Positions 27,067 through 35,591 of a stretch of 60,616 bases of DNA are shown here, in pieces. Numbering within the stretch: the stretch's first letter is position 1; every line of letters begins with the position of its first letter. Made by a program: the position numbers and the translations under genes. The DNA lies in NCBI GenBank assembly GCA_964426355.1, contig CAYRRA010000001.1:1-60616 (forward strand). The letters run 5' to 3'. Below the pieces are notes generated by a model. It had not been told where the DNA came from. It saw nothing but the letters and a program-made list of their open reading frames with translations, and made no database searches. The stretch is from JAJFTV01 sp964426355. Lineage in GTDB: Bacteria > Chloroflexota > Anaerolineae > Anaerolineales > Anaerolineaceae.

Positions 27067-28233
27067 GTGATCAAGCCCAACAAGATCCAGGAATGGATTC
27101 AGGAAATCGAAGAGCGACCTCTGGCAGCCCCTTTCCTCGTGCGGACGCTCTCTGCCCGCCTGCTTGAACTGGATGAGATCAACGAATCTCTGCGTGCCGA
27201 GAACCTTACTCTGCGCACCGACAAGAAAATCCAGGAATATGAGCGGCGTATCGCTGATTTGGAATACCAGATTGAACTGCTTAAACGCCAGGTGCAAGGC
27301 GAGATCAAACTGGTCACCAACCAGGCATACCTGCTGATATACGATACTGAAGGACATCTGTTAATCCGAGATTTTTCTCCGCAAGAGCTGGCATCCGGGG
27401 GGGGATTTGCTCCGATCTCGCAGTTTGAAGCCCCACACAGTGATGATATCCACATGCTGGCTGTTGAACCGCATGACGAACTGATGTTCGTCATGGATTC
27501 TGGGCGGGTCAGCACACAAACCGCATCTGAGCTCCCACTGGCTGGTGACGATACCACCTGGCAAAACACCTTCACCTTCGATATGCGAAGCGGAGAACGA
27601 TTGGTGACCATTGTACCCATCACACGCGCCCCGTTTATCCAGTCGGTTGTCCAGGTCAGCCGCAAAGGCGCTGCCCGCAGCATCAAAAAAGACCTTTTCC
27701 AATCTTTTCTCGCCTCCCATCAGGTGGGTAAAGGGGTGCGCTCTCCTGCAGATGCACCGCTCGGCTTGAGCCTTTGCAACAGCGACGAGGTCTTTGTGGT
27801 GGTCAGCCATTCTGGTTTCACCGGCGCCTTTCAGCCGCAGAAATTATCCATCACCCTGGAAGAAATCATCAAACTCGATATGAAAGATTACCTGGTATCG
27901 GCATTTACCATCCGTTCCGACCAAAAACTGGTGATTGCACTGGAAAACGGTGATCTTTATTTTCAAACCAACCCCTGGCAGGATGCGCAGGATGCCGATG
28001 GAAGCAAGCGCAGGTTGCTGTTCGGCAGCTCGCGCAGCAGCAGTGTTCGCATTGTTGAAGCAGTCAGTGCCGCAGAGGGCAGTTGGGCATTTCAGCTCGA
28101 CCAACAGGGCAGTATCACCGTGCGATTGATCGAAGTGGCTGAGGACGGAAAAAAAGAAAAGAGCCTGAAGGGTAAAAACCTGGCAAATTCAACGATTGCG
28201 TTCACCATCTGGCAGCCAGACACAAACAAATAA
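27067..28233 (+). CDS. Coiled-coil protein with GyrA C-terminal-like beta-propeller
   Basis: This 388-residue protein starts at the GTG at 27067, eight bases after AGGAG; a GTG three codons earlier overlaps that site. Residues about 35-78 form a coiled coil (LLELDEINESLRAENL..., KIQEYERRIADLEYQIELLKRQV). From about 85 there are repeated blades like the GyrA/ParC C-terminal pinwheel: AYLLIYDTEGHLLIRDFSP, DELMFVMDSGRVSTQTASELP then GERLVTIVPI, SVVQVSRKGAARSIKKDLF, DEVFVVVSHSGF then IIKLDMKDYLVSAF. There is no topoisomerase catalytic part. In gyrase this domain wraps DNA; the role here is unknown. It is 12 bp from the Hsp70-like gene and probably in one operon with it. Confidence 0.65.
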   Translation: MIKPNKIQEWIQEIEERPLAAPFLVRTLSARLLELDEINESLRAENLTLRTDKKIQEYERRIADLEYQIELLKRQVQGEIKLVTNQAYLLIYDTEGHLLIRDFSPQELASGGGFAPISQFEAPHSDDIHMLAVEPHDELMFVMDSGRVSTQTASELPLAGDDTTWQNTFTFDMRSGERLVTIVPITRAPFIQSVVQVSRKGAARSIKKDLFQSFLASHQVGKGVRSPADAPLGLSLCNSDEVFVVVSHSGFTGAFQPQKLSITLEEIIKLDMKDYLVSAFTIRSDQKLVIALENGDLYFQTNPWQDAQDADGSKRRLLFGSSRSSSVRIVEAVSAAEGSWAFQLDQQGSITVRLIEVAEDGKKEKSLKGKNLANSTIAFTIWQPDTNK

Positions 28234-28245
28234 GGAAACAGGCGC

Positions 28246-29592
28246 ATGACTGGCATTAGCATCGGTTTGGATTTCGGCACATCGAACTCAGGTGTGGCGG
28301 TTTACGACGGCAAGCTGCTTCAAGTCTTACCCATTGATCAAACCAACGTTACACCTGAAGTCATCAAAACCGTGATCTATATCACCAAAGACTACAAGCA
28401 TTATATTGGGCAGGAAGCAATCAATGTGTATTACCGCGACAACATTGACCGACCGCGTCGCTTTGTAAAAAAGTGGATCGGTGAGACCGATTTTGTTGCC
28501 GCCGAGATGTTCTATGTGCGCGATGTCTATATGGAAGTGGATGAGTTAACCCCCGGACGGTTGATTCAGTACATCAAAACCGGGCTGCGTTCCGACGGAT
28601 ACCAGGGCACACGCGTGTTTGACAAATTTTACAGCCTGGAGCAAATCATCACCCTTTACCTGCAAAGCCTGAAGGAACGGGCTGAACACATCTTACAGGA
28701 TGAAATCGATTATGTGGTTTTAGGCAGACCGGTCAAGTTCTATGACGACCCGGAAATGGACCGCAAATCAGAAGAAACGCTCAAACAAGCCGCATTACAG
28801 GCTGGGTTTAAAAATGTCGGGTTTGAATTTGAACCCATCGCCGCTGCATTGTATTATGAAACAACGCTCACCACGCCGCAAAATGCGCTCATCTTCGATT
28901 TCGGCGGCGGCACGCTCGATATCACCGTGATGCGTCTCGGTGAACCCGGGCGGCGTCATGTTTATGCCACCGGGGGTATCGGCATCGCCGGGAGCGATTT
29001 CGACCGGCTCATCATCCAGAAACAAATGCTGGAACATTTTGGTAAAGGGCGTTTCCCAGAAGACCCGCGCATCGAAAGCCTGATCGATGCACTGGCGGAA
29101 TGGCAGGTGCTCCCCCAATTAAGCACACCCCAAATCCGCACCCTGCTCCAACGAACCATGAAAAAATGCCCTGTGCCCACCCGCATAAAAGCACTCGAGA
29201 GTATTATTTACAACGACCTGGCGTTTTCCTTTTACAATAAAGTGGAGGCTGCTAAGATTGCTCTTTCCGAACAAAGCGCTGCACTGTTCAGAATGGAGAA
29301 AAGCGATATCCATATCTGGGAGCTGCTCACCCGCTGGCGTTTTGAACAGGATATGGAAGAACTGGCGGACAAAATCCAGAACTGCCTGCTGGATACGTTG
29401 GCGGCATCCGGTTTGAAAATTGAGGAAATTGATATCGCCATCAAAACCGGAGGCTCCTCCAATATCCCCTACTTTTCCGACATGCTGGAAAAAATCTTCG
29501 GCAGTGAGCATGTCATCAGCAGCAATGCCTTTAGTAGCGTTACTGCCGGGTTGGGTATCCGCGCCTTTGAAGATAAACACCCCATCCACTAA
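28246..29592 (+). CDS. Short Hsp70-like ATPase (YegD-like), no substrate-binding domain
   Basis: This 448-residue actin-fold ATPase has the phosphate-1 loop IGLDFGTSNSGVAV at the N-terminus, EPIAAALYYE, the phosphate-2 loop IFDFGGGTLDITVMR, ATGGIGIAGSDFDRLI, and the adenosine motif IAIKTGGSSNIPYF. It ends after the ATPase domain, so the DnaK-type substrate-binding domain is missing, as in YegD. AAGGAA precedes the ATG. It follows the coiled-coil propeller gene by 12 bp and precedes an SDR by 17 bp. A partner switch or assembly role driven by ATP binding is possible, but the function is unknown. Confidence 0.85.
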   Translation: MTGISIGLDFGTSNSGVAVYDGKLLQVLPIDQTNVTPEVIKTVIYITKDYKHYIGQEAINVYYRDNIDRPRRFVKKWIGETDFVAAEMFYVRDVYMEVDELTPGRLIQYIKTGLRSDGYQGTRVFDKFYSLEQIITLYLQSLKERAEHILQDEIDYVVLGRPVKFYDDPEMDRKSEETLKQAALQAGFKNVGFEFEPIAAALYYETTLTTPQNALIFDFGGGTLDITVMRLGEPGRRHVYATGGIGIAGSDFDRLIIQKQMLEHFGKGRFPEDPRIESLIDALAEWQVLPQLSTPQIRTLLQRTMKKCPVPTRIKALESIIYNDLAFSFYNKVEAAKIALSEQSAALFRMEKSDIHIWELLTRWRFEQDMEELADKIQNCLLDTLAASGLKIEEIDIAIKTGGSSNIPYFSDMLEKIFGSEHVISSNAFSSVTAGLGIRAFEDKHPIH

Positions 29593-29609
29593 AGATGACC
29601 GGAGATGTG

Positions 29610-30887
29610 ATGAATTCTGATAAATTTCCACTGGATCATAACTGCTTTTCAAGCCGCATCATCCTGATTACTGGTGCAGGACGCGGCATTGGGCGCGCAG
29701 CAGCTCTTCATTTTGCACGCCTGGGCGGTAAAGTCATCATTGCAGAATGGAGCGATGAAGGTCAGGAGACCTTGCAGGCAATCCAATCCAACGGCGGTCA
29801 GGCTCTTTTTGTGAAAACAGATGTATCGAACGAAAGAGATGTATCACATCTTGCCGAACAAGTAAAAAGAGAATTCGGAACTCCTGACATCCTGGTCAAC
29901 AACGCCATCTACTGCCCCTATTCGCCTGTCAGCAAGATGTCGATTGATATGTGGGACAGGGTCATGGCAGTGAACCTGCGCGGCACATTTTTGATCTGCA
30001 AATCATTTCTTCCAGAAATGCTCCTGCGCAAGAGCGGACACATCATTAATATGGTCTCAATGGATGCCATGCCTGGTCTTTCTGCTTACATTGCCAGTAA
30101 ACAAGGGATACAAGGTTTCAGCCAATCGCTGCATGCTGAAGTTTCCCAATATGGTTTGCGTGTGGTCGCATTTGCGCCAGGCATGGTGGATACGCCCGGT
30201 ATTCGCAGTATCGTCCCTGATCTGAGTGCTGGACTGGGACTCACTTCAGAACAATTGATGAACATTTCTCTACACCCTGCCTATGCTGGTCTGATGCCTG
30301 TTGAGGATGCAGCAAACGCCACGGTCATTCTGGCTGCCCTTTACATGGACGAATATGATGGTGAAACGATTGACGGATATACCATCCTGGAACTTGCTGG
30401 TTTAATTTCCAATCCTGTCACCACTGTATTGCATCAGCCGCAACCTGTGCAGCCGGAAACCTCTGCTTATGCCGATCTGCGCGCCGCAACAGCCTATCTG
30501 AACCAAAAACTAATCGAAATCCTGGTAGCTACCGGTGAGGAGCTAAACCAACTGCCCGTGTTTGCACGCCCCATGGCGCGTTCTGGTTTCAAGCGAAAAG
30601 CAGGCTTACGCTTGCAGGATTGGGTGCATAACGCAGGTGAGATTTCAACACTGCTAAACGCATCGAATGGGTTGCAGCTGGAACAACTCGGCAAATTGTC
30701 CGATTACCGTCAAAAGATTAAATGCCTTCAGGCATATTACCAGGGGATACCGGCGGAAACAGCAAGGTTTACCCGCGATCAGGAAATGCTCCGTGTCGTA
30801 CAACACCTGACAGATGAACGGCTTGAGGTCATTCAGCAATTAGATCATTTGCTTTCCTTGCTGGGAAATGAAAACAAAGCTGGCTAA
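29610..30887 (+). CDS. SDR oxidoreductase with a long C-terminal extension
   Basis: This 425-residue protein starts at the ATG at 29610, five bases after GGAG. Residues about 16-265 are a classical SDR: TGAGRGIG (21-28), VNNAIY, NMVSMDAM with the catalytic serine, and Y-I-A-S-K. The remaining ~160 residues are unrelated to the SDR fold, mostly helical and with no recognisable motif (PVFARPMARSGFKRKAGLRLQDWVHNAGE..., then helical repeats). Usual SDRs are about 250 residues. The extension may be a partner-binding or second domain. Its end overlaps the GT87-like gene by 20 bp. Confidence 0.78.
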   Translation: MNSDKFPLDHNCFSSRIILITGAGRGIGRAAALHFARLGGKVIIAEWSDEGQETLQAIQSNGGQALFVKTDVSNERDVSHLAEQVKREFGTPDILVNNAIYCPYSPVSKMSIDMWDRVMAVNLRGTFLICKSFLPEMLLRKSGHIINMVSMDAMPGLSAYIASKQGIQGFSQSLHAEVSQYGLRVVAFAPGMVDTPGIRSIVPDLSAGLGLTSEQLMNISLHPAYAGLMPVEDAANATVILAALYMDEYDGETIDGYTILELAGLISNPVTTVLHQPQPVQPETSAYADLRAATAYLNQKLIEILVATGEELNQLPVFARPMARSGFKRKAGLRLQDWVHNAGEISTLLNASNGLQLEQLGKLSDYRQKIKCLQAYYQGIPAETARFTRDQEMLRVVQHLTDERLEVIQQLDHLLSLLGNENKAG

Positions 30888-31938
30888 TCAATCTCGATAC
30901 ATGTGGCGGCGGCTTTTTCTCGCTGCCGCACTGCTGCCCTATCTTTTGTATATTGTCTTTATCCTTCATGCAGACTGTGGTCCGATCGATTATGAAACCT
31001 TCATGCAGATTGGCAGCCACCTGCTGAACGGTCAGCCGGTTTATGGCGAGAACAGCTATTACCCCATGTCGTATGTGATGGTCTTCGCGTTTTTTGCCTG
31101 GCTCCCACGCGTGCTCAGTATGCTGCTCTGGTTTTCCCTGCCTGTGCTGGCGGTTTTGGTTATCTCAAAAGGGGAGCCTTTGGCTCTGCTTTTTGCACCC
31201 ACTTTGAGCCATTTCCTGGGCGGTCAAACCGCCACCCCATCCTTGCTTGGTTTTTGGGGATACCGCCATCACAGCCAACCCAATGACCCCTGGGGAGGGG
31301 TATGGCTGGCGGTGGCAAGTATCAAACCACAGCTTGCTATCTTCCCGCTCCTTTGGGCAGGATTCCAATGGGTTAAATGGATGCGACTACACCGGCGCAT
31401 TCCACGCCAGGTGTGGGCATTCTTGTTCTCACTGGCAATCATTTACCTGCCGGGGTTTTTAATTTTCCCCTCATGGATAGGACAGTGGCTGAGCAGCCCA
31501 CGCCCGCTTTTTGAACGCGCCCTCACCGGGCTGGTTCCACGCGCACTGATCTATCTGCTGCCATCGGACGGCTGGCTTTACTGGGTGCTGCTGGTCTTCA
31601 TATCAGCCGGGTTGTTCCTGTTGCTCTGGCGCCTCAAACATGGAGCAATCAACCTGGACACAACCCTGGCAGCCAGTTTCATCCTCAATCCTTTGGCTCA
31701 TGATTACGATTTAATCCAATTGGTTCCTCTGCTGGAAACCAGGCGCTTGAAAATAACAGCCTTGCTTCTTTCAATCCCTGGCTGGCTGGTGATGATTTTC
31801 GCTTACGACCAAGACCCTCTTTGGGGTGTGTTCGCCCTTATCCCGCCTGGGATTCTCTGGATGCTTCTGCGAGAAAAAACCGCAGATCATTCCCTGGCGG
31901 TTGGAAGTGCTGGCACTACACCGTCAACACCAACATAA
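30868..31938 (+). CDS. GT87-like polyprenol-linked glycosyltransferase, multi-pass membrane protein
   Basis: This 356-residue protein has about nine hydrophobic segments and a DUF2029/GT87 pattern: IDYETFMQIGSHLLNGQPVYGENSYYPMSYV in the first loop (an Asp-rich loop with the conserved pattern G-x-P-x-Y), WLAVASIKPQLAIFPLL, and LNPLAHDYDLIQLVPLL. GT87 members transfer mannose or similar sugars from a polyprenol phosphate outside the membrane. It starts within the upstream SDR gene (20-bp overlap), so translation is probably coupled. An alternative start exists at codon 12. Confidence 0.75.
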   Translation: MKTKLANQSRYMWRRLFLAAALLPYLLYIVFILHADCGPIDYETFMQIGSHLLNGQPVYGENSYYPMSYVMVFAFFAWLPRVLSMLLWFSLPVLAVLVISKGEPLALLFAPTLSHFLGGQTATPSLLGFWGYRHHSQPNDPWGGVWLAVASIKPQLAIFPLLWAGFQWVKWMRLHRRIPRQVWAFLFSLAIIYLPGFLIFPSWIGQWLSSPRPLFERALTGLVPRALIYLLPSDGWLYWVLLVFISAGLFLLLWRLKHGAINLDTTLAASFILNPLAHDYDLIQLVPLLETRRLKITALLLSIPGWLVMIFAYDQDPLWGVFALIPPGILWMLLREKTADHSLAVGSAGTTPSTPT

Positions 31939-31992
31939 TTGCGCAACTGGAGCAAAACGTAACGCGCCCCACCAATATTCCAAACAGGTAAA

Positions 31993-32823
31993 TCAGGTGC
32001 CCCAATCTCTCGGGAATAAGAAGTCATACCCCACTGTTCGGTTGCTCAGTTTGGCAATTGGCGGCATCACGCGCTTGAAATGATTACGCTTGATTCTTTG
32101 TATCACGTCTCTGACGAATTTTTCATCATAACCTGCCTCAACACATTCCTCAGGCTGACAGCGCTCATCCACCAACAGATACAAAAGACGGTCGACTTCT
32201 TCATAGGAAAACCCCATCTCGCCTTCATCGGTCTGTCCGGTCCACAAATCAGCGGAGGGTGGTTTTTGGATGACCTGGCGGGGGACACCCAATGCTGCTG
32301 AAAGCTGGCGCACCTGCGTTTTATACAGGTCGCCAAGCGGGTTTAGCGCACAGGCAGAATCGCCATACAGGGTGGTGTAGCCCAACAGGATTTCTGTCTT
32401 GTTACCCGTACCCATCACCAAACCATTGAAGGCAGCCGATTGGTCAAAACAAACGATCATCCGCATCCGTGCCATGATGTTTCCCTTGCGCAGGGCATTC
32501 ATGTCCGGAAATTTCTCAATCAAGGGGTCGACCATATCGCTGATAGGAACCGTCAGCGACTGCACTCCCGTCATCTCGATCACACTTTGTGCATCTTCGA
32601 GGGAATCGTTTGATGATGTTCGATAGGGCATCCGCAGGGCAAGAACGTTTTCAGCACCCAATGCTTTTGCCGACAGCACACATGCCAGCGCCGAATCGAT
32701 ACCGCCCGAAAGACCCAGCACAACTCGCTGAAAACCAGCGCGATGGATTTCGCTGCGGATAAATTCGGTAAGGATTCGGCTAACCTGTTCGGTTTGGATA
32801 GATAAATCGATTATTTTTTTCAC
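31993..32823 (-). CDS. nadE: NAD synthetase (ammonia/glutamine-channel synthetase domain)
   Basis: This 276-residue protein forms NAD from deamido-NAD, ATP and ammonia. I place the start at the GTG at 32823 because the longer frame overlaps the preceding amidase gene. The PP-loop LSGGIDSA is at 38-45, with KTEILLGYTTLYGD and the synthetase block PPSADLWTGQTDEGEMGFSYEEVDRLL. It ends with the basic tail RNHFKRVMPP. The amidase subunit is encoded separately just upstream, 7 bp away, so glutamine use would rely on a two-protein complex or on transfer of ammonia. Confidence 0.93.
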   Translation of the reverse strand: MKKIIDLSIQTEQVSRILTEFIRSEIHRAGFQRVVLGLSGGIDSALACVLSAKALGAENVLALRMPYRTSSNDSLEDAQSVIEMTGVQSLTVPISDMVDPLIEKFPDMNALRKGNIMARMRMIVCFDQSAAFNGLVMGTGNKTEILLGYTTLYGDSACALNPLGDLYKTQVRQLSAALGVPRQVIQKPPSADLWTGQTDEGEMGFSYEEVDRLLYLLVDERCQPEECVEAGYDEKFVRDVIQRIKRNHFKRVMPPIAKLSNRTVGYDFLFPRDWGT

Positions 32824-32830
32824 AAATATC

Positions 32831-33679
32831 TTATATATCCTTTGATAAAATTCTCTTAATCTCGCGCTGCACAAGGTCGGGTCTTTCATCGCGCAGCATC
32901 GGCAGGCGGGAGCGCGTACGGGCAAGCTGCTGCATATTAATCTCTGCCATAACCATGCCCTCCTGCATTTCACCCTGTTGAAGCAGGCTGCCATCTGGGT
33001 CGATCACCAACGCATCGCCTGGGAAAAACAAACCATCCTCAAAACCTGCGCGGTTTGTATAAGCAATAAAAGTGGTAAAAAGCCCTGCATACATCCTCAA
33101 CAGGTTTCGAACCTGTGTAACTGAACCCAGGCTGCCCTCGTTGTTCAAACCATGACCCGGTGATGCAGCGTGAAACAACAACAAATCTGCGCCATCCATC
33201 CAGAGCACATAAGGCGCAGAAAGATGCCAGAAATCCTCGCATATCAACATTCCTACGCGCCCAAAGCGAGTATCAAAAGCTCTGATGCTCTCGCCGGGTG
33301 CAAAGAAACGTTTCTCATCAAACATGCCATAGGTTGGCAGATACAGTTTGCGGTGAATGTGTAAGATTTTGCCACGGGAAAGATAAGCAGAAGAAATAAA
33401 GTATCGGCTGCGCAAATCCGCCTCTACAAATCCCACCATCAAATCCACATCCCTGCTGGCATGCAACAGTGCATCAAAAACCGGATCCGAATGTGGATGG
33501 ATGGCGACGGGAAATGTGATGTCCAGGAGCAGATAACCCGTCAGGGACAATTCTGGAAAAACCACTAGGTCGGCTCCACTGGATTGCGCCTGTCGGATCC
33601 AATCCAGGTGTTTTTCAAGATTGGCTGATACCTCACCCAGGATTGTATTCATTTGAACAAGCGCAATGTTGACATTCAT
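32831..33679 (-). CDS. Glutamine amidase subunit of NAD synthetase (nitrilase superfamily)
   Basis: This 282-residue C-N hydrolase has the Glu-Lys-Cys triad: E43 (FPELSLTGY), K111 (HRKLYLPTYG) and C147 (MLICEDFWH). It also has VFFPG-like GLFFPGDALVIDPDGSLL. In most glutamine-dependent NAD synthetases this domain is fused to the synthetase; here it is a separate gene immediately before nadE. It probably hydrolyses glutamine and passes ammonia. It overlaps the upstream Lgt-like gene by 4 bp, forming a three-gene operon. Confidence 0.88.
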   Translation of the reverse strand: MNVNIALVQMNTILGEVSANLEKHLDWIRQAQSSGADLVVFPELSLTGYLLLDITFPVAIHPHSDPVFDALLHASRDVDLMVGFVEADLRSRYFISSAYLSRGKILHIHRKLYLPTYGMFDEKRFFAPGESIRAFDTRFGRVGMLICEDFWHLSAPYVLWMDGADLLLFHAASPGHGLNNEGSLGSVTQVRNLLRMYAGLFTTFIAYTNRAGFEDGLFFPGDALVIDPDGSLLQQGEMQEGMVMAEINMQQLARTRSRLPMLRDERPDLVQREIKRILSKDI

Positions 33680-34428
33680 CGCTTCGCCTCCAAATTTTCC
33701 TCTTGTACCGCATGAGTCGTCTTATATTGTAAATGACCCCAGATCAATCCAGTCAGGCAGATGAACAATAGCAAAAGGGATGCCCAGGTATCCAGACGCG
33801 CCCCGTACCAGGTGGGAGTGACATCAGCGCGTAGTGCCGTAAATAGCAGGATATTGATAGAAAGCCCCAAAACCATCCAAAGCGCACGCCATCCATCAAA
33901 ACAGTCCCCGTGTTTTCTTGTTTCAAGCCAAAACGAATACAACAACATTCCCGCTGCACCGGCAAACTGAAGCGGAAAACGCATCGCTAATACGCCAGAT
34001 TCATCACGGCAGGGCACACCCCAAAAAGCGCCGTCCGGCGCTGCAGGACCATACGCATAACCAGCCAGCCAGCAACCCAGCCAGATGCTGACGGTCAGCG
34101 GAGGCAGCATGAAGGCAAGGTGGTCGGCAATTTTCCCGGCGGGAATATGCCAGCGCAAGACAATCGAGAGAATCACGGCAGCGCCCCCTAGCACGGCTCC
34201 TATCCAGGAGTATCCGCCATGCCACAATGCCAGTATCTCCAACAGATGATTTTTATAATAAAGCCAATGGATGAAAACAAAAACCAGGCGGGCGCCGATC
34301 AAACCACCCAGCATCGTCAGCAAACTGGCATTCGCCCAGCGCTGAGCCTGCCAGCGAGGCACATCCTGCACCACCCTGAAAACCGCCAGGGAAGCACCCA
34401 AACCCACCATCAAGGAAAATGCGTTCAC
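33676..34428 (-). CDS. Prolipoprotein diacylglyceryl transferase (Lgt)-like membrane protein
   Basis: This protein is about 250 residues with six to seven hydrophobic segments. Lgt-like signs are FSLMVGLGASLAVFRV, GGLIGARLVFVFIHW (the arginine-containing signature), and WHGGYSWIGAVLGGAAVILSIV. The C-terminal half is less conserved, so assignment to Lgt itself is not certain. The GTG at 34428 is the first usual start; the frame remains open upstream (...PEINPIVNAFSLMV resembles the normal N-terminus), and a GGAGGGGG lies at 34527-34520. The true start may therefore be upstream at a non-standard codon. It leads the NAD synthetase operon and is preceded by two hairpins. Confidence 0.6.
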   Translation of the reverse strand: MNAFSLMVGLGASLAVFRVVQDVPRWQAQRWANASLLTMLGGLIGARLVFVFIHWLYYKNHLLEILALWHGGYSWIGAVLGGAAVILSIVLRWHIPAGKIADHLAFMLPPLTVSIWLGCWLAGYAYGPAAPDGAFWGVPCRDESGVLAMRFPLQFAGAAGMLLYSFWLETRKHGDCFDGWRALWMVLGLSINILLFTALRADVTPTWYGARLDTWASLLLLFICLTGLIWGHLQYKTTHAVQEENLEAKR

Positions 34429-34544
34429 AATCGGGTTGATCTCAGGCTGAATGATACCATAATCATCGCTAAGGACTGGAGGGATAAAATAAGCAAATTG
34501 GGTTTTTAAAAAAAAATTTCCCCCTCCGCTCAGTGAAACTCATA

Positions 34545-34581
34545 ACAAACGCCTGAATGAGGGGGGCACCCAAACATTTGA
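34545..34581 (-). ncRNA. Tandem C-loop hairpin, copy 1 (unassigned RNA element)
   Basis: On the minus strand this 37-base element has a 5' arm (34581-34567), loop CCCCCCT (34566-34560) and 3' arm (34559-34545). The arms pair through many G-U pairs, which fits RNA rather than DNA. The loop plus flanking C is complementary to GGAGGGGG at 34527-34520 just downstream. A run of nine T follows at 34516-34508. No known riboswitch family is recognised. Confidence 0.45.
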
Positions 34582-34663
34582 TTGCAGAAGTTTATCACAA
34601 AAACAAAAAGAAACATTAAAACAACTTAAATCTTTTTGCTGAATTATAGAGTCGTTTTAAATG

Positions 34664-34700
34664 TCAAACGCCGAGGTGAGGGGGGCACCCCGACGTCTGA
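34664..34700 (-). ncRNA. Tandem C-loop hairpin, copy 2 (unassigned RNA element)
   Basis: On the minus strand the 15-base 5' arm (34700-34686) pairs with the 15-base 3' arm (34678-34664) at every position, with three G-U pairs, around loop CCCCCCT (34685-34679). The plus strand would form a mismatched structure, so the element is probably read on the minus strand. The 14-base core around the loop is shared with copy 1, 119 bases away. It lies between the exporter permease stop and the Lgt-like gene. Confidence 0.5.
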
Positions 34701-34757
34701 CAAGCACATAATATCATAGCCCTCAAAAAAATGCAATGGAACAATTATTCTATTTAT

Positions 34758-35591
34758 TCAGGCTTTCAACTCTAACAGCAAAGCAGATCGTTTGAAGTTT
34801 CGCATCGATACCCACAAAAGCACCCCTGCAATCACCCAGAATACCAGTCCAACCAGCAGCCCAACCCCAACGGTCAGGTACACCACGCCGCTCGCCTGAC
34901 CGATCAAAAATGCGACCACAATCACCACGAGAGATGAACTCATCTGATAGGCGCCCATAAAGGTATGTTGTTTGGCAGAAATCAAAACCGTCACAGAAAT
35001 ACCCAACAATGCCAGCGCAGGCGTGACCCAAAAAATCAAGGGATACCAGGAAGCCAATGGAAACCATATCTTGTCGAACAAAGGAGACCCGGCGACATTG
35101 AGCACAATTGCATAAATCAGAAAACTCAACCAGGATATCGCCAGCGAGGGGATCATACCGGTAACCACTTTTCCAACAAATAGTTCTTTCTCTGTGACGG
35201 GGGTATATAGCAGTGCTTCCAATGTTTTTCGTTCCCGCTCACCAGCAAACGATTCGGCTGCCACAACGGCAGAAAATGCCAGGGGGAAAATCAAGAACAA
35301 CGGCGCCAGCATATAGCCCAATACCAGGAACAACATCGTTTGTAAACCATCCAAACCCTGGATAGAAAACTGGATACTCGGAGGGACACGTTCCAGCATC
35401 ATCGCCAGGTCAGGGTCATTCACCATCTGATCTGCGGCAGCAGGAAAGAACTGGGGTGCCAGCAGCATACCCAAAGGCATTAACACAATGATGACGAGAG
35501 GGGCAATCACCATAGGGACCCAGGCAGCCCTATTCTGGCGCACCTCCAACAGATCTTTTTTCACAATTGCAAAGATATTTCGAATATTCAT
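34758..35591 (-). CDS. ABC-2-type exporter permease
   Basis: This 277-residue membrane protein has six predicted segments, with an N-terminal cytoplasmic start (IFAIVKKDLLEVRQNRAAW) and an ABC-2 feature FAGERERKTLEALLYTPVTEKELFVGKVV in the middle. It is the membrane partner of the ATPase gene upstream, which it overlaps by 4 bp. Substrate unknown; such NatA/NatB-like exporters controlled by YtrA-type regulators often act in antibiotic or cell-wall stress. It resembles, in domain type, the permease at 38062. Confidence 0.88.
   Translation of the reverse strand: MNIRNIFAIVKKDLLEVRQNRAAWVPMVIAPLVIIVLMPLGMLLAPQFFPAAADQMVNDPDLAMMLERVPPSIQFSIQGLDGLQTMLFLVLGYMLAPLFLIFPLAFSAVVAAESFAGERERKTLEALLYTPVTEKELFVGKVVTGMIPSLAISWLSFLIYAIVLNVAGSPLFDKIWFPLASWYPLIFWVTPALALLGISVTVLISAKQHTFMGAYQMSSSLVVIVVAFLIGQASGVVYLTVGVGLLVGLVFWVIAGVLLWVSMRNFKRSALLLELKA

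Noticed and set aside
34643..34667. TTGACA and TATAAT on the minus strand near the tandem hairpins
   Set aside because: The spacer is only 13 bases, too short for a usual sigma-A promoter; the TATAAT alone may still act as a -10 element.
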